Assembly (NCBI GenBank): GCA_030591405.1
Contig: JAUVBC010000177.1
Location: 1 to 5,425 of the forward strand
DNA: 5,425 nucleotides
Origin: Candidatus Zixiibacteriota bacterium
GTDB lineage: Bacteria; Zixibacteria; MSB-5A5; GN15; PGXB01
Direction: 5' to 3'
Under the pieces are notes generated by a model that made no database searches, was not told where the DNA came from, and saw only the letters and a program-made list of their open reading frames with translations. Numbering within the stretch: position 1 is the first letter of the stretch; each line of letters starts with the position of its first letter. This document shows, in pieces, positions 1 to 5,377 of this stretch. The translations under genes and the position numbers were made by a program.

Positions 1-1201
1 CGTATAACCGATCAAAAAATGTCACACCCCAGGCATCTGAGATGGTTATACTAAGCACACCAATTAAAATCGCAATCATGGCGATCAATTTACCAACATC
101 CTGACCCTTTAGCGAGCCAAGTTGTTTCGGTTCGCCGGACAAGTAAGCCGACGCCGCAAAAAGTTCCTCACCAATAAGGGTATAGTCGCAGGCGGCGACA
201 AAAAACGGCAACTGGGCCGGCATTGCCGTTCCGGCAATCTGGATTGCTCCGATTGAATTACCGGTTTCGGCAAGAATCAGTGATTCGGCAAAAAAGGCGC
301 CAAGATAAAAACAGGTGGCAGGTTTTTCACGAACCATAATACCATCAACTGCGGCAACATAACCAAACTGCTCATCGGTAATATATCGAACCATATCGTC
401 GTTGTAAGCATCGGGACGACCGGCACTGATATATGCTTCCCGGATTGTCTCACGCGCGGTTGTCATCACCAGCGAACGAGCGACCGGCATATTAATTTTT
501 ATATCATAATCGGCGACAACCTTGGCAACCCGCCCCAACAACGTGATACCGGCAATCGTTTGAACGTCGTCCATATCATTGATTCCGGGAATAAACAGAA
601 TCGGTCGGCCCATCTCAGTCGCCCGACCAATAGCTTCATCAACCGCATCAAGGCCGGCGATTTTCCTGATAAAAAGTTTTTTGCCCGCCTTGGCATGAGC
701 AATAAAATAAATGACCGCGCCGGCAATTAATAATCCTATAATAAAAAGATTCAGCAGGTTCCAGTTGATCGGTTCGGTATTGGGGATAACAATATTTGAC
801 AGCTCTGATTCAACAATCTTGCCGTTATAAACGGCGCCAATTTTATAAATATAACTCAGCCCACTCTCAACACCTTTGTCTATAAAGGAGTCAAACCCGG
901 GCAAAACAAGACCAACCTCGACAAAATCGGATGAGCCTTCTTCGGTACGGAAAATTAAATATTCGCTGATTTTATCGTCATCGGTTGATAACTGCCAGGT
1001 CAGATCAACAGCATCACCGCGATCATATACATGATCTATGGCAACAACATTGGTCGCCGCGGCAGGGATAAAATTATCGACAGAATCAGCAACTATTTCC
1101 TCGGTTTCCTGACCAATCGCAAGAGAAACAAAAGAAAATATAAATATTATAGAAAATACAAAAATAGAGATAAAACGAAAAGGTTTAAAATAGTCAGGCA
1201 T
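1..1201 (-). CDS. FN3-domain membrane protein with DUF6754-like domain, paralogue B (partial, C-terminus off window)
   Basis: This is the fifth gene of the operon. It is open from ATG at 1201 to the window edge, giving 400 residues without a stop. Residues 1-30 are a signal peptide or signal anchor (basic N-terminus, hydrophobic core about 10-28, likely cleavage near AIG/Q). Residues about 46-140 look like a fibronectin type III domain (W69, Y81, and the late Y-x-Y-x-I strand around 117-121). A transmembrane helix lies at about 149-168, followed by basic residues, so the next part should be cytoplasmic. Residues 175-371 form a conserved domain that I believe is DUF6754 (blocks RKIAGLDAVDEA, GRATEMG, FIPGINDMD, AETGNS, LPFFVAACDYTLIGEEL). 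A second helix starts near 371. By comparison with gene 1, only about 30 residues are missing. The start lies 2 nt after the stop of gene 4 and has a weak ribosome-binding site, which suggests translational coupling. The biochemical function is unknown. Confidence 0.85.
   Translation of the reverse strand, partial: MPDYFKPFRFISIFVFSIIFIFSFVSLAIGQETEEIVADSVDNFIPAAATNVVAIDHVYDRGDAVDLTWQLSTDDDKISEYLIFRTEEGSSDFVEVGLVLPGFDSFIDKGVESGLSYIYKIGAVYNGKIVESELSNIVIPNTEPINWNLLNLFIIGLLIAGAVIYFIAHAKAGKKLFIRKIAGLDAVDEAIGRATEMGRPILFIPGINDMDDVQTIAGITLLGRVAKVVADYDIKINMPVARSLVMTTARETIREAYISAGRPDAYNDDMVRYITDEQFGYVAAVDGIMVREKPATCFYLGAFFAESLILAETGNSIGAIQIAGTAMPAQLPFFVAACDYTLIGEELFAASAYLSGEPKQLGSLKGQDVGKLIAMIAILIGVLSITISDAWGVTFFDRLY
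89..679 (-). repeat. Paralogous direct repeat, copy B (DUF6754-like domain)
   Basis: This 591-nt coding segment aligns without gaps at protein level to 3671-4261, with about 149 of 197 residues identical by hand count. The two copies are in the same orientation, 3582 bp apart, and bracket the three middle genes. The copies are old: many third positions differ. Confidence 0.8.
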
Positions 1202-1203
1202 TG

Positions 1204-1857
1204 CTACTTAATGAGTCCCAGCCAGTCGCCAAAGATAAAATCCATTCGGCCAATTAGCAGAGACATACGACTCATCACGGTGTATCCAAACGAGGCACCA
1301 AAGGTTAACATTATCACCCAGATACCAACTTTAGCGGTTGCTCCAAAGGCACCTTTATGCTCTTTCGAGAAGAAGAAATAGACCAGACCGGTAAAGGTTC
1401 CACCGGCTATAATAATTTTATTAATTACATTTCCAAACGATGCCGAAAAAATAGGATCACCATATCCGGAGCCAAACAACGGCATAATAGTGGCATTAAC
1501 CTGATACATCACATTCGATGAAAAATAGTTTATCAAATAAAATCCGGCAATCGCCCCAACAACAAATGCAAGTGGCCAACGGGATATCCATCCGATCTTT
1601 GAAATAAGCCGCATCAGCATCAGAAATCCCAGCACACCGCCGACAAGCAGCATATAATTCCCGTCCTGAGTGACACCGACATAAAACTTGCTATATATAT
1701 TATCCCAAAAGAGCGTGATAAACCAATATCCGGCTGAGGAACCGACAAAAATCGCCTCGCACAATTTATACCAGGGGTTATCGCCATACAAAAATGAGAT
1801 AATGCCCAGTGTCAAAAAGGCGCCTAACCAGATTCCAATTAATTCGCTCATTTCCAT
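1204..1857 (-). CDS. Six-helix integral membrane protein of unknown function
   Basis: This 217-residue, very hydrophobic protein is the fourth gene of the operon. Predicted transmembrane helices lie at about 6-23, 34-52, 67-85, 94-112, 144-163 and 174-193. A short motif-like stretch between helices 1 and 2 (LYGDNPWYKLCEAIFVG, 23-39) and a C-terminal segment after helix 6 (MSRMSLLIGR, 195-204) look like conserved functional elements. Most of the rest is lipid-embedded. No signal peptide, ATPase motif or known transporter signature is visible. The start is ATG at 1857. AGGA lies 10 nt upstream of it, which favours it over the second ATG two codons later. It follows gene 3 by 26 nt, and its stop is 2 nt before the start of gene 5. 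Its position between subunit-like genes suggests a membrane core subunit of a complex; this is inferred from context only. Confidence 0.85.
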   Translation of the reverse strand: MEMSELIGIWLGAFLTLGIISFLYGDNPWYKLCEAIFVGSSAGYWFITLFWDNIYSKFYVGVTQDGNYMLLVGGVLGFLMLMRLISKIGWISRWPLAFVVGAIAGFYLINYFSSNVMYQVNATIMPLFGSGYGDPIFSASFGNVINKIIIAGGTFTGLVYFFFSKEHKGAFGATAKVGIWVIMLTFGASFGYTVMSRMSLLIGRMDFIFGDWLGLIK

Positions 1858-1883
1858 ACTCAGTCTATCCTAATAATATCAGC

Positions 1884-2891
1884 CTAAGCTTCTTTTTTCT
1901 CGGCAGCTTTGGATTTCTTTCGTTTGTCACCAAGGAAGAAAGCCGCATTACCAATAATAATAAACGCAATAACAATAACATGCGCCGCTGATTGCGAAAC
2001 CATAAATTTGGTTCCCTTACCAATTACGCCAACAACTTTTTCAAATTCGGCGGCACCGTTTAAACCACCCAGCAAACCTTTTATCTGTCCTGAATTCAGA
2101 TAGGGGTAAACCTGCGGAGCCTGAACAGCGGTGTTACCTGCACCCAACTTAACTCCATATCTGTCAACAGCGACCTGAACCCACTCGATCGTTCCGGGAT
2201 AACCGGCAGAGAGGTTCATTGAAAAATCGATATTTGAAAAATTACTGATTCCATCTACCAATGGCAAAGAATCATACGGCGTTCCGTAAAAATCGGTCGG
2301 AAACATACTTTTAAAGCTGCTACCCATTCTTTGAATAACAAATTCATTCCCGGCCTGAAAACCAAGATTTATATAATCAACGCCATATTCAATATTTTTA
2401 GCGGCTATATCGGGTTGTTCAAGCGCTTTTTGAATGGCCAAATCGGCCTGTTGCGGTCCTTGCGGCCAAAGACCCATTATCAAAACTTTTAAATCATTTT
2501 TAAAACAATAATAGAAAAATGTCTCAGCCATCGGCTGAAGTTCCGGTGCTGATGGCGGATCATAATCAAAAGAGATCAGAACCTTGGAGCCTGGTTGTAA
2601 TTCCCCAAGAGCGGTATATAATGAACCGACTTCAGGAGATAATTTTATAGGCTGGGTAATAGTCATAAAAAACGGAAGGATCACCGATATTCCCACAAAA
2701 AGAAAGACTGTTTGCCTTCCGACATAATTACCCTGAATTGTCCGAACAAAGATATAAACAATAGCCAGAAGAATTAGGCCGATGATAATAAATGAAACCG
2801 TCGGTGAGAATGTAATCGGTTCAGTAACAACAAAGAATAATATTAGTGAAACTATTAAAATTCCGAGATATACGAGCCACTCTTTTTTCAT
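1884..2891 (-). CDS. Membrane-anchored protein with large extracytoplasmic alpha/beta-like domain, unknown function
   Basis: This 335-residue protein is the third gene of the operon. The frame also allows a TTG start two codons earlier (2897). ATG at 2891 is preferred because the strong site GGGGGGAG then sits 7 nt upstream, whereas it would be only 1-2 nt from the TTG. Transmembrane helices lie at about 6-23, 33-50, 62-78 and 303-320. The positive-inside rule (K2-K3, R50/R59, and the lysine-rich tail 323-333) puts both termini in the cytoplasm and residues about 80-300 outside. That domain alternates predicted strands and helices (KVLISFDYD 103-111, LKVLIMGLW 134-142, VDYINLGF 171-178, KLGAGNT 248-254), which looks Rossmann-like. 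The segment VTEPITFSPTV (22-32) recurs as ITQPIKLSPEV (78-88). I do not recognise the family. The start lies 2 nt past the stop of gene 2, implying coupled translation. Confidence 0.85.
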   Translation of the reverse strand: MKKEWLVYLGILIVSLILFFVVTEPITFSPTVSFIIIGLILLAIVYIFVRTIQGNYVGRQTVFLFVGISVILPFFMTITQPIKLSPEVGSLYTALGELQPGSKVLISFDYDPPSAPELQPMAETFFYYCFKNDLKVLIMGLWPQGPQQADLAIQKALEQPDIAAKNIEYGVDYINLGFQAGNEFVIQRMGSSFKSMFPTDFYGTPYDSLPLVDGISNFSNIDFSMNLSAGYPGTIEWVQVAVDRYGVKLGAGNTAVQAPQVYPYLNSGQIKGLLGGLNGAAEFEKVVGVIGKGTKFMVSQSAAHVIVIAFIIIGNAAFFLGDKRKKSKAAEKKEA

Positions 2892-2893
2892 GA

Positions 2894-3562
2894 TCAATCT
2901 CCCCCCAGATGAGCTCGTTCAATACCAAGAATTATCCGCAAAGATGTCGAGACAATACCAAGCGCAATACCGATCATAATCGCTCTTTGACCAGCGGCAT
3001 TGATAACATTCATAATCCAGGTGGCAATGTTTGACGGCATGATGGCATCAGGTACTGGCAGTCCAATATTTTGAAACCATCCGACGACAGCATCACCAAC
3101 CGGAACACGCCCAAACATCACAAAAAAGGCGGCAAGAAGCAAAAGAGTTGCCTCAAAATTCCTTGCCCGGAAAGCTCGGTACGATGCCGAGGCAACAAAA
3201 AATGCCAGAAGTGCAAACATGGTTGCTGACAGTGGGATATAAGCGAATCTGTAAATCCAGTCAAAACCGGTTCCGGCTTCACGGAAACTTTCTCCGCCCT
3301 TAAAACCTATAAATACCGTAATCGCAAAACAGGCAATAATAACCGCCGAATAGCCCCATTCTTTCTTTTTCCGATATACTTTATTAGCAGAGATTTTCAT
3401 CAAATTTAGAGCACCGAGCCAGATGGCGCAGGCGGAAATAATCGAAAACCAGTCAGAGAACCAGGCATTCATTTGATTAAATGGCCAATGAGGAATAAAA
3501 TACTGAATCACAAAAACGACACCGACCACAGCGGTGATGAACATTGGTATTTCGCGTCTCAT
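2894..3562 (-). CDS. Six-helix integral membrane protein of unknown function
   Basis: This 222-residue protein is the second gene of the operon. Hydrophobic helices are predicted at about 5-24, 37-57, 70-88, 104-125, 137-151 and 192-211. Basic patches in the loop after helix 2 (KVYRKKKEW, 61-69) and after helix 4 (YRAFRARNF, 128-136) mark cytoplasmic loops and place the N-terminus (RR at 2-3) inside. The C-terminal tail LRIILGIERAHLGGD ends just after helix 6. The start is ATG at 3562, with GAGG 12 nt upstream, a rather long spacing. It follows gene 1 by 18 nt. The stop TGA lies 2 nt before the ATG of gene 3, and the last codons also form the ribosome-binding site of gene 3. No transporter, enzyme or secretion-family motif is recognisable. 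A role as a membrane subunit of a complex is inferred from the operon only. Confidence 0.85.
   Translation of the reverse strand: MRREIPMFITAVVGVVFVIQYFIPHWPFNQMNAWFSDWFSIISACAIWLGALNLMKISANKVYRKKKEWGYSAVIIACFAITVFIGFKGGESFREAGTGFDWIYRFAYIPLSATMFALLAFFVASASYRAFRARNFEATLLLLAAFFVMFGRVPVGDAVVGWFQNIGLPVPDAIMPSNIATWIMNVINAAGQRAIMIGIALGIVSTSLRIILGIERAHLGGD
2899..2906 (-). promoter_or_regulatory. Strong ribosome-binding site of gene 3 (GGGGGGAG)
   Basis: GGGGGGAG lies 7 nt upstream of ATG at 2891 and inside the last codons of gene 2. It is the strongest Shine-Dalgarno-like site in the operon and decides the start of gene 3. The same eight bases are perfectly complementary to the C-rich loop of the candidate small RNA at 5110-5197. 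Confidence 0.8.
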
Positions 3563-3580
3563 CTTTCTATATTACCTCAA

Positions 3581-4876
3581 TCACCCAATAACCGTAAAAA
3601 AGTTTGAAAGCTGGAAGATATTAAATGTCTCCAGCAAAATTCCGAGTATAATCGCCACCAGAATAACCGCCTTGCCCATATCCTGACCCTTAAGCGAGCC
3701 AAGCAGTTTTGGTTCCTTGGAAAGATAGGCCGAGGCAGCAAAAAGTTCCTCGCCGATCAAAGTGTAATCGCAAGCAGCGACAAAAAACGGTAGCTGTGAA
3801 GGTTGCCCGGTTCCAGCTATCTGAATAGCACCGACCGAGTTTCCAGTTTCGGCCATAATCAGCGATTCAGCAAAAAATGCTCCCATATAAAAGATGGCGG
3901 CCGGTTTTTCACGGACAAACATACCATCCACCGCCGCCGCATATCCAAATTGGTCATCGGTTACATAATGTACTTGTGCCTCATTGAAGGCATCTGGTCT
4001 TCCCGCTTTGGCATAAGATTCTTTAACCGTCTCACGGGCAGTGATCATAACCAGCGATTTGCAAACAGGAACCTCGATCCAAGTCTCATATTCGGCAGTT
4101 AATTGCGCCACGCGACCCAATATTGTTAAACCGGCAATTGTCTGGACATTATCCATATCATTAATGCCGGGAATAAAAAACACTTTTTTGCCCATCTCGG
4201 TGGCACGACCAACAGCTTCATCAACGGCATCTAATCCGGCGATCTTCCTGATATATAGATCCTTGCCCGATTTTGCCGCCCATATAAAGTAAAGAATAAA
4301 TGTACAGATCAAAATCGTCCCGATTAAGACATTGATACGACCCATATCAAACCATTGAGCCGAGGATTTAATCGGACCGGCTATATCAGAATCGGAAAAA
4401 ACCGACCATAAAACATCACCATTATCTCTTAACTCATTCACGGCGCTAATATAATAGTAATATTCGATTCCATCTTCAGTATTGCTGTCGGTATATTCCG
4501 AATCACCCGATGTTTGATTACCAACTTCAACAAATTCGCCTGCAGCATCGGTGGAACGATAAATTTTATAAGCGGTGACCTTACCACCAGAAACATCATC
4601 AACTGATACATCCCAACTAATTCTGATCGCTTCGCCATCGTCATTCGGATTATCTATAACAGTAACATTTTTCACATTAACCGGAGTGACATCAGGAGGG
4701 ACACTGTTTGTTGTGTCAACAAAAACAGAATCTTCGGTGATATCAATGGCACCATCGGAGGTGCCGGTGGCATCTTGACCAAATACAGGAATTGCTAAAA
4801 ACAATATCAATATTGAAATTAAAGAGAGAAATCTGACAACTTTGAAATCGGAAATATTGGTGTAATTCTTATTCAA
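3581..4876 (-). CDS. FN3-domain membrane protein with DUF6754-like domain, paralogue A
   Basis: This is the first gene of the operon, 431 residues. Residues 1-33 are a signal peptide (K13, R15, core 16-30, likely cleavage VFG/Q). Residues about 34-60 are an acidic, T/S/D-rich linker. Residues about 62-165 are a fibronectin type III domain (W88, YKIYRS 103-108, EYYYYISAV 138-146). A transmembrane helix lies at 181-200. The conserved domain 205-402, probably DUF6754, is predicted cytoplasmic because the basic segment KSGKDLYIRK follows the helix. A final helix lies at about 403-422. Over 197 aligned residues it is about 75% identical to gene 5, while the FN3 parts have diverged strongly. The start codon is TTG. 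An in-frame TGA four codons upstream excludes a longer form, and no in-frame ATG or GTG precedes the signal core. No clear Shine-Dalgarno site is seen. The domain's activity is unknown to me; the FN3 part suggests contact with another envelope component. Confidence 0.9.
   Translation of the reverse strand: MNKNYTNISDFKVVRFLSLISILILFLAIPVFGQDATGTSDGAIDITEDSVFVDTTNSVPPDVTPVNVKNVTVIDNPNDDGEAIRISWDVSVDDVSGGKVTAYKIYRSTDAAGEFVEVGNQTSGDSEYTDSNTEDGIEYYYYISAVNELRDNGDVLWSVFSDSDIAGPIKSSAQWFDMGRINVLIGTILICTFILYFIWAAKSGKDLYIRKIAGLDAVDEAVGRATEMGKKVFFIPGINDMDNVQTIAGLTILGRVAQLTAEYETWIEVPVCKSLVMITARETVKESYAKAGRPDAFNEAQVHYVTDDQFGYAAAVDGMFVREKPAAIFYMGAFFAESLIMAETGNSVGAIQIAGTGQPSQLPFFVAACDYTLIGEELFAASAYLSKEPKLLGSLKGQDMGKAVILVAIILGILLETFNIFQLSNFFTVIG
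3671..4261 (-). repeat. Paralogous direct repeat, copy A (DUF6754-like domain)
   Basis: This is the partner of 89-679. Short identical DNA stretches remain, for example around the LFAASAYL and FFVAACDY codons. The similarity falls off outside the domain, in both the FN3 part and the last helix. Confidence 0.8.
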
Positions 4877-4947
4877 CGGCTTAACTCATTTCTGTGATGA
4901 ATTTCAATATCAAGTTTACACCTCAAGTCTCACCAGGTTATTGACTA

Positions 4948-4969
4948 CCGGAAAATTCCGATTCTCCGG
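4948..4969 (-). promoter_or_regulatory. Hairpin in the operon leader
   Basis: In the minus-strand transcript, CCGGA and UCCGG arms pair and extend through one G-U and three A-U pairs to a 9-bp stem closed by a CGGA tetraloop. It would lie about 20-40 nt into the leader. No U-tract follows, so it is not an intrinsic terminator. It could stabilise the 5' end or be part of a cis-regulatory element. The structure is visible in the sequence; a function is not. Confidence 0.45.
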
Positions 4970-4994
4970 ATTTGATAATTCAGTCGGTAAATTT

Positions 4995-5023
4995 ATTATA
5001 TTGAATCTCTTATGTCAAGTCAA
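4995..5023 (-). promoter_or_regulatory. Sigma70-type promoter of the five-gene operon
   Basis: Read on the minus strand, TTGACT (5023-5018) is followed by a 17-nt spacer and a perfect TATAAT (5000-4995). Five of six -35 bases and all -10 bases match the consensus. A/T-rich sequence with an oligo-T run lies upstream of the -35. Transcription should start near 4988, giving a leader of about 112 nt before the TTG start of gene 1. It is the best promoter candidate on this strand in the window. An overlapping TTGACA 5 bases downstream would have a 12-nt spacer and is unlikely to be the -35. Confidence 0.75.
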
Positions 5024-5074
5024 AAAACCTTTAAATAAGCCAAACGCAAAATTCGCGTACTTTTCCTGCAACCC

Positions 5075-5103
5075 TTGACAGGAGAAGTATTGATATTTAT
5101 CCT
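5075..5103 (+). promoter_or_regulatory. Candidate sigma70-type promoter of a small RNA, divergent from the operon
   Basis: TTGACA (5075-5080) is a perfect -35. A 17-nt spacer follows, then TATCCT (5098-5103), a weaker -10 matching four of six consensus bases including T1, A2 and T6. Transcription would start near 5110, which is at the base of the inverted repeat 5108-5190. Its -35 lies 51 bp from the -35 of the operon promoter on the other strand, so the two are divergent. Confidence 0.5.
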
Positions 5104-5109
5104 GAATAT

Positions 5110-5197
5110 GGAAGTTTACAAAAAAAGTTTTCGATTCGAGGCCTCCCCCCTCTTTCCTCGGAAAAGAAAAGAACGCTTGTAAACTTCCATTTTTTTT
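5110..5197 (+). ncRNA. Candidate small RNA (about 88 nt) with C-rich apical loop and terminal U-tract
   Basis: A perfect 14-bp inverted repeat (5108-5121 with 5177-5190) begins where the upstream promoter should start transcription and ends in T8 (5190-5197), as in an RNA ending at an intrinsic terminator. Inside it, 5128-5132 pairs with 5161-5165. After a 4-nt bulge (5133-5136), CGAGG (5137-5141) pairs with CCTCG (5156-5160). The apical 14-nt loop (5142-5155) reads CCUCCCCCCUCUUU, with six consecutive C. Unpaired C-rich loops are known in bacterial sRNAs that bind Shine-Dalgarno sequences, and in the 6C RNA motif. This RNA does not match 6C closely, since it has only one C-loop. There is no open reading frame of note. 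It could instead be a terminator or a repeat element; no target-site duplication is seen at its ends. Confidence 0.45.
5177..5197 (+). terminator. Intrinsic terminator half: 3' arm plus T8 tract
   Basis: The 3' arm of the 14-bp inverted repeat runs directly into eight T residues, the usual order for a rho-independent terminator of plus-strand transcription. The partner arm is 55 nt upstream and forms the 5' end of the candidate small RNA. On the minus strand no T-tract directly follows the stem, so it is probably not a terminator for leftward transcripts. Confidence 0.5.
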
Positions 5198-5258
5198 GGG
5201 TTTTATTGGCTGTTTTTTTGATTTTTTGACTTTTTAAGCCATTTTAAGAAGGGGTGCC

Positions 5259-5278
5259 CCGCCCCTTTAGGGGTGCGG
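5259..5278. repeat. G+C-rich hairpin, intergenic-repeat type
   Basis: CCGCCCC and GGGGTGCGG arms surround a short TTTA loop, with one bulged T, forming a compact stem in otherwise A/T-rich DNA. The octamer AGGGGTGC occurs twice, at 5250-5257 and 5269-5276. It resembles dispersed REP-like elements, but a single window cannot show dispersal. There is no T-tract on either side. Confidence 0.4.
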
Positions 5279-5354
5279 AAATGTTCTTTTTGCCTCAACC
5301 TATATAAATTGCTATATTTACCTGCGTAGTAGTTAAATTATATTAATTGGGTAG

Positions 5355-5377
5355 GTCGAAACCCCTGCGGTTTCGAC
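5355..5377. repeat. Perfect 9-bp inverted repeat, REP-like or terminator
   Basis: GTCGAAACC (5355-5363) and GGTTTCGAC (5369-5377) pair perfectly around a 5-nt loop. On the plus strand it is followed by AAATTT, then G and six T (5385-5390), so it might terminate rightward transcription. There is no obvious gene to terminate, so a dispersed intergenic repeat is equally possible. Confidence 0.4.

Noticed and set aside
499..726. Minus-strand open frame of 75 codons
   Set aside because: It lies in another frame inside the conserved domain of gene 5, which is confirmed by its match to gene 1.
1031..1381. Plus-strand open frame of 116 codons
   Set aside because: It is antisense across the junction of genes 4 and 5 and encodes a very K/R/Y-rich, low-complexity product. 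Both genes beneath it have clear protein features.
2889..2897. TTG at 2897 as the start of gene 3
   Set aside because: It would be only 1-2 nt from the GGGGGGAG site. ATG at 2891 has a normal 7-nt spacing.
3803..4292. Two overlapping plus-strand open frames
   Set aside because: They are antisense to the highly conserved domain of gene 1 and show no protein-like features.
4995..5018. Alternative operon promoter using TTGACA with TATAAT
   Set aside because: The spacer would be 12 nt, too short for sigma70. The overlapping TTGACT gives 17 nt.
5108..5190. Inverted repeat read as a miniature transposable element
   Set aside because: There is no target-site duplication at the ends, and the structure lines up with a promoter and a T8 tract. 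I cannot exclude it without genome-wide copy number.
5290..5318. Possible plus-strand promoter TTGCCT-N17-TATATT
   Set aside because: The -35 is weak, the sequence is very A/T-rich so chance matches are likely, and no gene clearly follows within the window.
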